Shown: positions 43,408-51,949 of the stretch, piece after piece
Layout of the letters: the number at the start of each line of letters is the position of its first letter
Numbering within the stretch: position 1 is the first letter of the stretch
DNA from: Acidobacteriota bacterium
GTDB taxonomy: Bacteria > Acidobacteriota > Terriglobia > Acidiferrales > UBA7541
Reading direction: 5' to 3'
Assembly (NCBI GenBank): GCA_003224085.1
Contig: QHYK01000038.1
Location: 1-64,000, forward strand
Length of the DNA stretch: 64,000 nt
The notes under the pieces: model-generated
What the model was told of the DNA's origin: nothing
The model's database searches: none
The model's input: the letters and a program-made list of their open reading frames with translations, nothing else
Made by a program: the position numbers and the translations under genes

Positions 43408-44718
43408 ATGGCAGCCACCTCCGTCAAATCACCAACACGCAAGAATGGCTCATCGGTAGCTTCCGCGCGGCGACTGAAGCCCGAGCAGATTCCCGGTGAA
43501 GTGCAGGATGTCCTTGCGTCCACGCAGGTCATCGACATTCACACGCATCTGTTTTCGCCCGCTTTCGGCAAAGTTGGCCTGTGGGGAATCGACGAACTGC
43601 TGACATATCACTATTTGGAAGCCGAGTTCTTCCGCTCCTCCGATACGACTCCGGAAGAATATTGGAAGCTCTCAAAGCCGGAACGCGCGGACGCCATTTG
43701 GAAAGCCCTGTTCGCCGAAAACAGCCCCATTTCCGAATCCACCCGCGGCGTTGTCGCGGTCTTAAACGCTTTTGGCCTCCCGGCCGAAGCTTCTGGATTA
43801 CAGGAGGCGCGGCGATTCTTCGCCGTGCAATCGCTTGAGAGCCATATTCGGAAAGTGCTGCAGATCGCCGGTGTGAGCTCCGTCGTAATGACCAACGATC
43901 CGCTTGATCCTGACGAGCGTCCGGTGTGGATGAGTGGCGGCCAGAGTCATCCGCAATTTCACGCCGTTCTGCGGCTCGACCGCATCCTCTGGGGCTGGCC
44001 GCAGCATTGGCAGCAGTTGGCAAACCAAGGCTACGCCGTCGACGAGGACGCCTCGGGAAAATCGGCCGCCGAAGTCCGCCGGTTCCTTGCCGACTGGCAC
44101 AAGCGGATGCGCCCGCTGTACATGGCCGTCTCGCTCGCGGACACGTTTCAATATCCCGACGATAGCATCACCAGCAAAATCCTTAGCGAAGCTGTCCTGC
44201 CGTCCTGCCGCGAATTGGGCCTGCCGATGTCGCTGATGATTGGCGTGCGGCGCCAGGTCAATCCCCGGCTTCGTCTGGCAGGCGACGCCGTAGGCAAGGC
44301 GGACATGCGCGCCGTCGAAAATCTCTGCCGCACGTTTCCCGACAACCGCTTTTTAGTAAGCGTGCTCAGCCGCGAGAATCAGCACGAACTTGCCGTGTAC
44401 GCCCGCAAATTTAACAACCTGATGCCGTTCGGCTGCTGGTGGTTCCTCAACAATCCCTCCATCGTTGAGGAAATCACCAGAGAGCGCATCGAACTTTTAG
44501 GAACCAGCTTTATTCCCCAGCACTCCGACGCGCGCGTCTTGGAACAGGTCATCTACAAGTGGCAAAACACGCGCCGCACCCTCGCTCCGATCCTTGCGAA
44601 CTCCTATCAGTTGCTTCACGCCGACGGCGCAGAAATCACGCGGCAAAAAATTCAGCGCGACGTGAACCGTCTCTTCCGCGGAAATTTCGAGAAATGGACA
44701 GGACTTCGCGCCGGCTGA
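43408..44718 (+). CDS. Glucuronate (uronate) isomerase-like amidohydrolase-fold protein
   Basis: 436 residues. VIDIHTHLFSPAFG near residue 45 gives the two metal histidines of the amidohydrolase fold; later VVMTNDPLDPDE, DRILWGWPQ, LMIGVRRQVNPRLRLAGD and FIPQHSDARVLEQVIYKW match the UxaC-like family. UxaC converts D-glucuronate to D-fructuronate (and galacturonate to tagaturonate). The N-terminal 30 residues are polar and disordered. Divergent from the oxidoreductase operon and convergent with the LysR regulator. A diverged relative with another aldose acid as substrate cannot be excluded. Confidence 0.85.
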   Translation: MAATSVKSPTRKNGSSVASARRLKPEQIPGEVQDVLASTQVIDIHTHLFSPAFGKVGLWGIDELLTYHYLEAEFFRSSDTTPEEYWKLSKPERADAIWKALFAENSPISESTRGVVAVLNAFGLPAEASGLQEARRFFAVQSLESHIRKVLQIAGVSSVVMTNDPLDPDERPVWMSGGQSHPQFHAVLRLDRILWGWPQHWQQLANQGYAVDEDASGKSAAEVRRFLADWHKRMRPLYMAVSLADTFQYPDDSITSKILSEAVLPSCRELGLPMSLMIGVRRQVNPRLRLAGDAVGKADMRAVENLCRTFPDNRFLVSVLSRENQHELAVYARKFNNLMPFGCWWFLNNPSIVEEITRERIELLGTSFIPQHSDARVLEQVIYKWQNTRRTLAPILANSYQLLHADGAEITRQKIQRDVNRLFRGNFEKWTGLRAG

Positions 44719-44751
44719 TCCGCGCCTGCTAGCTCCAGCCAGGATATTCTT

Positions 44752-45645
44752 TCACTTCTGTTCGACCAGGGCAGCGCGGAGGAATTCCGCGATGGACTCC
44801 GTCAGCTTCCGCGGATTCTCTGTTCGAATGTTCGCCAGGGCTAGCTTTCTTGTTAGGCGATGTCCTTCGATGCGAAACTTTTGAAAGAAGTGCGAACGCC
44901 CCCGCAAAGCATGTTCAGGAAGGATGGAATACCCAAACCCAGACTCCACGAGACGTTTGATCCCCTCGGTGTCCTCCGCCTCCATTTCGACGTACGGCTG
45001 CACTCCAATTTCCCGGAAAAATCCGTCAATCACGCGCCGCACATTGCTTCGTTTCGGATAAAGCAGGAACGGCGCATTGGCCACTTCAGCAGGCCGCACC
45101 GAGCTGATATGACTGCTGGCGGCTTTCTTTGCCGAAGGACGAACAAAAAGCAGCTCTTCATCGAACAGGGGAATGATCTGAAGATTGTCCTCGGGAATCG
45201 GCAACGAAATCAGCGCCAAGTCGAAACGCCGATCGTGAAGTCCCGCCACCATTTCTTCTGTCACGCCCACCGTCACGCGTATCTCCGCATTCGGAAACCG
45301 CGTGCGCAATTGCCGGAGAGGCCGACCGAGCTGGTAAATGAGCGTAGTAACCCCGGTCGCGAAATGGAAAGGCCGCCGGTCCTTGGTTACGTCGTTTTCG
45401 AACTCCTGCTGGATGTGCCCCATCAGCTTGACGACTTCTTTGGCGCGTTCCGCCAGGCGCAGCGCCGCGGGCGTAGGAACCAGCCGCTTTCCCCGGCGCA
45501 CAAAAAGTTCGGTGTGGAGTTCCTCGGCAAGGTTGTGAAGCTGGAGGCTCACGGCGCCCGGCGACAAATGAACTCGTTCCGCCGCTCGCGTCATGCTGGG
45601 CGAGTCCATTACCGCGAGAAACAGCTCAAGCTGATGGACATCCAT
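44752..45645 (-). CDS. LysR-family transcriptional regulator
   Basis: 297 residues from ATG 45645; the frame is open to 45972 but the HTH begins at this ATG (VHQLELFLAVMDSPSMTRAAERVHLSPGAVSLQLHNLAEEL). C-terminal effector-binding domain of two lobes follows. It ends facing the uronate isomerase gene and lies 89 nt downstream of the metallohydrolase on the same strand. It may regulate the uronate genes; no operator can be assigned. Confidence 0.92.
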   Translation of the reverse strand: MDVHQLELFLAVMDSPSMTRAAERVHLSPGAVSLQLHNLAEELHTELFVRRGKRLVPTPAALRLAERAKEVVKLMGHIQQEFENDVTKDRRPFHFATGVTTLIYQLGRPLRQLRTRFPNAEIRVTVGVTEEMVAGLHDRRFDLALISLPIPEDNLQIIPLFDEELLFVRPSAKKAASSHISSVRPAEVANAPFLLYPKRSNVRRVIDGFFREIGVQPYVEMEAEDTEGIKRLVESGFGYSILPEHALRGRSHFFQKFRIEGHRLTRKLALANIRTENPRKLTESIAEFLRAALVEQK

Positions 45646-45734
45646 TGCATTCTCCGAGAAACGCCCACTCCCTGCGAGCGCCAGAGTCAACCTTGCCGCT
45701 CCCTGGGAAGCGCGCGGAAGTCTGTCTTGCTTTC

Positions 45735-48110
45735 CTATTGTTTTTCCGACTCCGCGATCAGCTTCCGGTACACCTGACGCGCATGATCGTAGGCTTGACG
45801 CGCATCCGGCAACTGGTACGCTGAAATTTTCGGCGCCTTTTGCGTCCAGCATTGGTCTACCGCTGCCAGGCACCACTCTGCGCTTGCTCGCAGGGGGCGC
45901 ATCGGCTTGCCATTCACGATCACAAAGATCGGATTCGTATGCGACGATGGCAGAATGCGCGCTGCGATCCAACTGCTGCGCTCGACAGGCAAGTCAAATT
46001 CGAGATCGCGCACTTGGCCATCGGCCAGGAGATTTTTTCTCGCCACTGGTTTCCCATCCACCACAATTTCAACCGCCACTTCTCTCGTATTCCCAATGCG
46101 CGCGCGTTCAATATGCCAGTAGGGTCCCTGTGAGTATGGCCGGCCGCGGATAACACCGCCGGGTGTTTTGAAAATATCGTCCTCCGGGGTGTCTGGAATC
46201 GGAGCCAGAAATGCGGATGGCTGGCCGCCTGCAAGATGGTGTGGAGTTAGTTCCACTGAGGGCTCGAGATATGCCGCAGCTTTCAAGGTAACGCGCACAT
46301 TTCCGGCGGCGGGCATTTTCACTTCACTCCCTTGAGTTCCCACCTCCACGCCATTCACGCGGAAATCCATCAAATGGCTTCGCCCATCAGAAACATAGCT
46401 CCTCCCGCTGCGCACCGCCGCAAGCCATTTTGCATAGGTGAGCTCGCCGTCCACTTTCGCGTACACGCGCCCCTGCCCGACGCGGCTGTCCGTGATGCAC
46501 GGGAAATCCGTTTCTCCCGACACGCGCGTTCGGAAACCCACATTCAGCGTGTGATACCAGATGTTGAGCTCCCACACATAAGGAGTGTCCATGGTGGAAA
46601 TAAAGTCCACGGTATCCGGGTAAGTGACGTCGACGATGTACTCGTTCGCTCCAATCCCATCGAATCCGGGCATTTCGTAATTCGGCAGTTCCGAAGATTT
46701 CACCTCCAACCCCCAGCCCGAATGCGCAAATCCCACGACAGCCCCCTGGGATTTTCCCCAGCGGAGAATCGGCAGGTCCCACGTCGGCCAGTCTTCGATG
46801 CGCTTCGTCCCCGGATAATCCTGCTCGGTTAAGCCGAGCAACACCAAATGCCCCGCGTGGCTCGATGGAAAGCCGGAAACTTCCAGGTCGTAATGCATCA
46901 GCTCATTCGGCTTGGATTGTGGGTCGTCCTTCCCGGTAAAAAACCTCTTCTGGTAGTAGTAGCATGGCCCCCACGTCAGCACGCAGCTCACGTTTAGCTT
47001 TTCTCCCCGCACCTGCCTAGCCATGTCCTCTGGCCGCACACCTTGTGTCGGATCTTGGTAGTGCGAACACCCCGCCGCGTGCACGTGATGATCTCCGGAA
47101 TACCATCCGTTCTTCGCCGCATCAATCCATCTTTGCATTTGGAACTCAACTCGGTTGCCGTCTCGCTCCGTCATCTCCACCCGTTTGGTTTGCGGCAAGT
47201 ATTCCGGCCCGAGGGTGCACGTCACCGTGTAGCTTCCCTTTGCCAGCGCAACGGATTCGCCATTGTGCCGGTAAACCTGCGGCTGAAAGAAGAAATCCGG
47301 CGCAAGTCGCTTCGAGGGATGGGGATAAATCCGGCCCTGGGCATCGCGAATCGTGAATGCCGCGATGGTGGGAGACTTGTTTTCATCCAGAACACCCAGA
47401 CTCAGCTTGTTCGCGGGTAGAATCTTAAAAAGAACGGTTGCTTCGTTTCGAAAGCCGATGTCCTGGGTTCCTTGGCCAACGTTGAAGCTCAATTTCGCGG
47501 AACGCTCCCCCGCATCCCGGCTGTAGATCGCAACAATCCGGTACTCCAGCCCGAGCCCCGAGAGACGTTCCGACATGGGGTTCTTGTCATAGAGAGAAAT
47601 GTCCGCCCATCTCTGCCTCAGTTCTTCTGGCGTCAACTTCATCGCAGGTTCGGCGCTGGAATCCGATGGGGTGTATACCGCCCCGCTGTTTTCGCTTTGC
47701 ACTTGCAACTTCGCGGTCACTCCAGCTCCGTTAACGACCTTGACCAGAAAAAGGCGCGTTCCTTCTTGCTCCAGTTCCGGCTTCGCCGGTCCGACTTCTA
47801 CTTTTACCCGGCTCTCAGCATTGATGGTCACAATCGCCAGCGCATACTGATCCAGCACACGCCCCAGTTCGGCCACTGCGGCTGCTTCGTCCGGTTGTCC
47901 CAGCGCCGCCCTTATTCGCTGTGCGTCCGCCGCGGGCAAAGGTTGGCCCAAGAAACTCAGCGCCTCTTCCATCTGGCGAACCTGCTGCGCCAGAGGCTGC
48001 AAGGCAACTCTGGGTGCCTGGTCCGTATTCTGGGCCAAGGTGCTCGCCGCAAGGACCAAGGCAGGCAGCAACAACAGGAAAGTGAGCTTCAGGCTAGCAA
48101 AGAGGGTCAT
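45735..48110 (-). CDS. CehA/McbA-family secreted metallohydrolase
   Basis: 791 residues. Signal peptide LKLTFLLLLPALVLAASTLAQ. N-terminal about 330 residues are beta-rich, then the PHP-like catalytic domain: NGWYSGDHHVHAAGCSHYQ, VGFAHSGWG, GIGANEYIVDVTYPDTVDF, and TDFPCITDSRVGQGRVYA. CehA/McbA members hydrolyse carbamate, ester or phosphoester bonds; here it would act outside the cytoplasm. It is divergent from the UxaA gene. Its substrate is unknown; release of a sugar from an ester would fit the surroundings. Confidence 0.85.
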   Translation of the reverse strand: MTLFASLKLTFLLLLPALVLAASTLAQNTDQAPRVALQPLAQQVRQMEEALSFLGQPLPAADAQRIRAALGQPDEAAAVAELGRVLDQYALAIVTINAESRVKVEVGPAKPELEQEGTRLFLVKVVNGAGVTAKLQVQSENSGAVYTPSDSSAEPAMKLTPEELRQRWADISLYDKNPMSERLSGLGLEYRIVAIYSRDAGERSAKLSFNVGQGTQDIGFRNEATVLFKILPANKLSLGVLDENKSPTIAAFTIRDAQGRIYPHPSKRLAPDFFFQPQVYRHNGESVALAKGSYTVTCTLGPEYLPQTKRVEMTERDGNRVEFQMQRWIDAAKNGWYSGDHHVHAAGCSHYQDPTQGVRPEDMARQVRGEKLNVSCVLTWGPCYYYQKRFFTGKDDPQSKPNELMHYDLEVSGFPSSHAGHLVLLGLTEQDYPGTKRIEDWPTWDLPILRWGKSQGAVVGFAHSGWGLEVKSSELPNYEMPGFDGIGANEYIVDVTYPDTVDFISTMDTPYVWELNIWYHTLNVGFRTRVSGETDFPCITDSRVGQGRVYAKVDGELTYAKWLAAVRSGRSYVSDGRSHLMDFRVNGVEVGTQGSEVKMPAAGNVRVTLKAAAYLEPSVELTPHHLAGGQPSAFLAPIPDTPEDDIFKTPGGVIRGRPYSQGPYWHIERARIGNTREVAVEIVVDGKPVARKNLLADGQVRDLEFDLPVERSSWIAARILPSSHTNPIFVIVNGKPMRPLRASAEWCLAAVDQCWTQKAPKISAYQLPDARQAYDHARQVYRKLIAESEKQ

Positions 48111-48273
48111 CGGGGAGATCCTTCCTCGGGAAGCATACTTTCGGGACCCGGAGAGAAAGCGAGGTACATATCCTATCCCTGAGTCCGGGGGAAGGGCAAA
48201 AGCTGTCCATATCCATCGCTAGCCTCCGGGAATCAGTGCGGCTAGAATGATCATCGAGAGAGCCCAGACAAGC

Positions 48274-49944
48274 ATGGCAACCATCACAACAGCGCAAAGC
48301 AGGGTCTTGAGGCTCGACCCGCGAGACAATGTTCTCGTGGCTCTGACCGACCTGCGCCAGGGTGAGCGCATCAGTTTTGCAGGACAAGAATATGCCCTGT
48401 CATCGGACGTTCCCGCCAAACAGAAGTTCGTTACGCAAGACCTCGCGCCCGGCGCTGAAATCATCATGTACGGCGTCCTGGTTGGCAAAGCCACCCAGGC
48501 CCTTTGTCCCGGAGACTTGCTTTCCACCCGCAACATTCGGCATGCCGCGGCGGACTTTCACGAAACAGAAAAAGTCGCCCGTCCCTGGAAGCCGCCCGAC
48601 GTTTCCGCCTGGCGAAGCAAAAGCTTCGCCGGCTACCACCGTGCCGATGGCCAGGTCGGTACGCGAAATTATTGGATCGTGCTTCCTTTGGTTTTCTGTG
48701 AAAACCGCAATCTTGCCGTCCTCAAGCAAGCCTTTGAAGAGGAGCTCGGCTTCGCCGCTCCGCAAGTCTATCGCCGCCAAGTCGCCGAGCTGGCTCGCCT
48801 CCACCGCGAAGGCAAATCCGATGAACTAAAGACTTTCGCCTTCAACGCGGTGCAGCCGGGAACGCCTTCTCCGAAACTCTTTGGCAACGTCGACGGAATC
48901 AAATTTCTTATGCACGAAGGCGGCTGCGGCGGCACTCGCGAAGACGCGCACAATCTCTGTGGCTTGCTCGCAGGCTACATTCATCATCCCAACGTTGCTG
49001 GCGCCACGGTTCTTAGCCTCGGTTGCCAGAACGCGCAAGTTCCCATCCTCCTCGAGCAAATCAAGCGCCGCGACCCGAATTTCAGCAAACCGCTTTTGAT
49101 TTTCGAACAGCAGAAAAGCGCTTCCGAGGCGGCAATGCTTTCGCAAGCCATTCGCCAAACCTTCCTCGGTCTTGTCGAAGCCGACAAGGCGGAACGCAAG
49201 CCCGCGCCTCTTTCGCAACTCACTCTCGGCCTGAAATGCGGCGGCTCCGACGGCTTTTCCGGCCTCTCCGCGAATCCCGCCATCGGCCACACCGCCGACC
49301 TGCTCGCCGCGCTCGGCGGCACAGGCATCCTCTCCGAATTCCCCGAACTCTGCGGGGCAGAACAAGAGCTCATCGACCGCTGCATGGGGAAAGAAGTCGC
49401 CGACCGCTTCGTTCAACTCATGCGCGACTACGCTGCCCGTGCGAAAGCCGTTCGCTCCGGTTTCGAAATGAATCCCTCGCCTGGAAATATTCGCGACGGC
49501 CTGCTCACCGACGCGATGAAGTCCGCCGGCGCGGCCAAAAAAGGCGGCACGTCGCCCGTCACGGCGGTTCTGGACTATCCCGAGTATTCCAGCGTGCCCG
49601 GCCTCCATCTCCAGTGCACGCCTGGGAACGACGTCGAGTGCGTCACCGCGCAGGTAGGCGCCGGCGCAAACGTGGTCTTGTTCACGACGGGACTGGGCAC
49701 GCCCACGGGAAATCCCATTGCGCCTGTCCTGAAAATCTCCACCAATTCGAATCTCGCCCGGCGCATGGGCGACATCATCGACATTGACGCCGGCGGCATC
49801 GTCTCGGGCGAAACGACCATCGATCAAATGGGCGAGGCGATTCTCGACCGGGTGATTCAAGTTGCCAGCGGCGAGGTGCGCACCAAAGCGGAAATTCTGT
49901 CTCAGGACGATTTCATCCCCTGGAAGCGCGGCGTCTCGCTGTAA
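48274..49944 (+). CDS. uxaA: Altronate dehydratase-family protein (UxaA, SAF plus catalytic domain)
   Basis: 556 residues from ATG 48274 (an ATG at 48247 is also in frame; neither has a good ribosome binding site). N-terminal SAF domain (VLRLDPRDNVLVALTDLRQGERISF), then the dehydratase domain beginning GYHRADGQVGTRNYWIVLPLVFCENRN, with HEGGCGGTREDAHNL, LSLGCQNAQVP, GLKCGGSDGFSG, and VVLFTTGLGTPTGNPIAPVLKIS. UxaA-type enzymes dehydrate altronate, galactarate or related aldonates to 2-keto-3-deoxy acids, using Fe(II). With the lactonase, SDR and FucP-like genes following, the substrate may be a fuconate-like acid rather than altronate. Confidence 0.88.
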   Translation: MATITTAQSRVLRLDPRDNVLVALTDLRQGERISFAGQEYALSSDVPAKQKFVTQDLAPGAEIIMYGVLVGKATQALCPGDLLSTRNIRHAAADFHETEKVARPWKPPDVSAWRSKSFAGYHRADGQVGTRNYWIVLPLVFCENRNLAVLKQAFEEELGFAAPQVYRRQVAELARLHREGKSDELKTFAFNAVQPGTPSPKLFGNVDGIKFLMHEGGCGGTREDAHNLCGLLAGYIHHPNVAGATVLSLGCQNAQVPILLEQIKRRDPNFSKPLLIFEQQKSASEAAMLSQAIRQTFLGLVEADKAERKPAPLSQLTLGLKCGGSDGFSGLSANPAIGHTADLLAALGGTGILSEFPELCGAEQELIDRCMGKEVADRFVQLMRDYAARAKAVRSGFEMNPSPGNIRDGLLTDAMKSAGAAKKGGTSPVTAVLDYPEYSSVPGLHLQCTPGNDVECVTAQVGAGANVVLFTTGLGTPTGNPIAPVLKISTNSNLARRMGDIIDIDAGGIVSGETTIDQMGEAILDRVIQVASGEVRTKAEILSQDDFIPWKRGVSL

Positions 49945-50064
49945 CGTCTCGCATAATGTTGCGCGAGCCGGCGCCGCTCTAAGGAGTGGGGGCAGTCCTG
50001 CTGCCGCTTTCCGAGGCTCGCTGGCGTATACTCTGCAGGCCGCCCTCGATGCAAGACGCTGTCG

Positions 50065-50112
50065 TGTCATCCCGAGCCCGCCGCCGCAGGCAGGCGGTGC
50101 GAGGGAGCTGCT
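50065..50112 (+). repeat. Dispersed repeat, copy 1
   Basis: TGTCATCCCGAGC, then a GC-rich hairpin (CCGCCGCAGGCAGGCGG) and GCGAGGGAGCTGC. A matching inverted copy of the ends is at 51924-51949. This TCATCCCGAGC...GCGAGGGA pattern is a short dispersed repeat type; here it precedes the lactonase gene. Confidence 0.5.
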
Positions 50113-50131
50113 TTCGTAAGCGCTTGGAGAA

Positions 50132-51043
50132 ATGCACGCTAATCACAATCAATTTCTGCCAATGAGAATCGATTCGCACCAGCACTTCTGGAATTACAAT
50201 CCCTCGCGCGACTCTTGGATCACCGACGAAATGGCCGTCTTGAAACGCGATTATCTCCCCGAACATCTCGACCCGGAGCGCCATGCAAACAACATCGACG
50301 CCACCATCGTCGTCCAGGCCGACCAATCGGAGGACGAAACCTTGTTCTTGCTGCAACTTGCCGAGAGCAATGCAAGCATCGCCGGCGTAGTCGGCTGGAT
50401 TGATTTGTGCTCTCCGCAAGTCGCCGAGCGAATGCATTTCTTTTCGCAATTTGAAAAGCTCTGCGGTTTTCGCCACCTCGCCCAGTCCGAGCCCGACAAT
50501 CGGTTCCTCGTCCGCGAAGAGTTCCTCCGCGGCATCGCCTGCCTGGGCCATTTCGGCTTCACCTACGACATTCTCATCTATCCGAAACAGTTGCACGCGG
50601 CGCTCGAACTCGTCGGGCGCTTTCCTGAACAACCGTTCGTCATCGACCATCTCGCCAAACCCGAGATCAAACTCCGCCATCGCGCCGGCTGGGCCGTTTT
50701 GATGCAAAAAATTGCCGCCCACCCAAACGTTTATTGCAAGCTCTCCGGTCTGGCGACCGAAGCCGACTGGCAGCAGTGGAAGAAAGAAGATTTTCGCCCC
50801 TATTTGGATGTAGTCTTTGATGCGTTTGGCCCTGACCGCTTGATGTTTGGGTCGGACTGGCCCGTGTGCCTGCTGGCCGCCAGCTATCGGCAGGTCGTGG
50901 AGATTCTTGAAGAGTATCTGCGCGATTGCCCGGCCAACATGAGAGAAAACATCTTCGGCGGCAACGCGGCACACTTTTATCGTTTGAAAATCGCGAAAAG
51001 CCCCGGAAGCGACGAGCAACATGGACTTGCTGCTCAAGGATAA
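50132..51043 (+). CDS. Amidohydrolase, sugar-acid lactonase type (fuconolactonase-like)
   Basis: 303 residues. RIDSHQHFWNYNPSRDSWI opens the amidohydrolase_2 barrel (HxH metal/active site), followed by ATIVVQADQS, GVVGWIDL, PFVIDHLAKPE and MFGSDWPVCLL. Relatives open L-fucono-, L-rhamnono- or galactono-lactones made by sugar dehydrogenases. Starts at ATG 50132 (GGAG close upstream) or 50162. Its end overlaps the SDR gene start by 23 nt, so the two are a unit. Cytoplasmic. Confidence 0.87.
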   Translation: MHANHNQFLPMRIDSHQHFWNYNPSRDSWITDEMAVLKRDYLPEHLDPERHANNIDATIVVQADQSEDETLFLLQLAESNASIAGVVGWIDLCSPQVAERMHFFSQFEKLCGFRHLAQSEPDNRFLVREEFLRGIACLGHFGFTYDILIYPKQLHAALELVGRFPEQPFVIDHLAKPEIKLRHRAGWAVLMQKIAAHPNVYCKLSGLATEADWQQWKKEDFRPYLDVVFDAFGPDRLMFGSDWPVCLLAASYRQVVEILEEYLRDCPANMRENIFGGNAAHFYRLKIAKSPGSDEQHGLAAQG

Positions 51044-51803
51044 AGTGGTTCTCATCACCGGCGGCGCAAAAGGCATCGGCGCCGCGATCGCTCGCGGCTG
51101 CGCCCGCGAAGGCGCGATTGCCGTTTTCATTGACAAGGACGCCGAAGCGGGGAAGCAGCTCAGGACCGACTTGTCTAACAACGGCGCGAAATGCAGCTTC
51201 ATCTATGCCGATCTCGTGCCCCCGGAAAACTGCGCCGCTTCTGTCGAGCAGACGCTGGGCGAGTTCCAGCGCCTGGACGTGCTTGTCAACAACGTCGGCA
51301 TCAACGACAACGTTGGTCTCGAACACGGCTCCCCCGAAAAATACGTCAAGTCGCTGCAGTTGAATTTGCTCCACTACTACAACATGGCGCACTATGCCTT
51401 GCCGGCGCTGAAAAAAACGCAGGGTTGCATCGTGAACGTGGCCTCCAAAGTCGCCATGACCGGCCAGGGCAAGACTTCCGGCTACACCTCCGCGAAAGGC
51501 GCGATCCTCTCTCTGACGCGCGACTGGGCTTGCGAATTGTTGCCTTACGGCATGCGCGTGAACGCCATCGTGCCCGCCGAAGTCATGACTCCCCTTTATC
51601 AGTGGTGGCTCAACACGTTTCCGAATCCGGAAGAAAAACTCAAGCACATCGTTTCGAAAATTCCTCTCGGCAACAGGATGACGCAGCCGGAAGAAATCGC
51701 GGCGATGGTGTTGTTTCTCATTTCGCCGCAGGCCAGCCACATCACCGGCCAGCACGTTTTGGTGGACGGCGGTTACGTGCATCTCGACCGCGCCTTGACG
51801 TGA
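51021..51803 (+). CDS. SDR-family sugar dehydrogenase
   Basis: 260 residues. Nucleotide motif GGAKGIGAAIA, NNVGIN, and catalytic YTSAKGA (Tyr/Lys); C-terminal GQHVLVDGGYVHLDR. Overlaps the lactonase gene and precedes the FucP-like permease. In such clusters the SDR oxidises L-fucose or L-rhamnose to the lactone, which the lactonase opens and a dehydratase takes to a 2-keto-3-deoxy acid. Cofactor preference is not evident. Confidence 0.88.
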   Translation: MDLLLKDKVVLITGGAKGIGAAIARGCAREGAIAVFIDKDAEAGKQLRTDLSNNGAKCSFIYADLVPPENCAASVEQTLGEFQRLDVLVNNVGINDNVGLEHGSPEKYVKSLQLNLLHYYNMAHYALPALKKTQGCIVNVASKVAMTGQGKTSGYTSAKGAILSLTRDWACELLPYGMRVNAIVPAEVMTPLYQWWLNTFPNPEEKLKHIVSKIPLGNRMTQPEEIAAMVLFLISPQASHITGQHVLVDGGYVHLDRALT

Positions 51804-51923
51804 CGCTCTTTCTATCTTTCCGAGGAGCGAAGCGCGCTTTTTGCGCACCGGCTGGCTTTGCAAAGCGACGAGGAATCCTGGCCGGGTTGCTCACCTCGGC
51901 CCAGATGGCGCGGAATCGAAGCC

Positions 51924-51949
51924 AGGATCCCTCGCTGCGCTCGGGATGA
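51924..51949 (-). repeat. Dispersed repeat, copy 2 (inverted)
   Basis: AGGATCCCTCGCTGCGCTCGGGATGA is, read on the minus strand, TCATCCCGAGC...GCGAGGGATCC, the same ends as the copy at 50065. It covers the ATG at 51946 proposed as a start for the permease gene. Confidence 0.5.

Noticed and set aside
48826-51202. Long minus-strand open frames of over 400 codons (48826-50070 and 49979-51202)
   Set aside because: They run antisense to the well-supported dehydratase, lactonase and SDR genes; their composition is arginine/alanine-rich without domain motifs, as expected from C-rich codons on the other strand.
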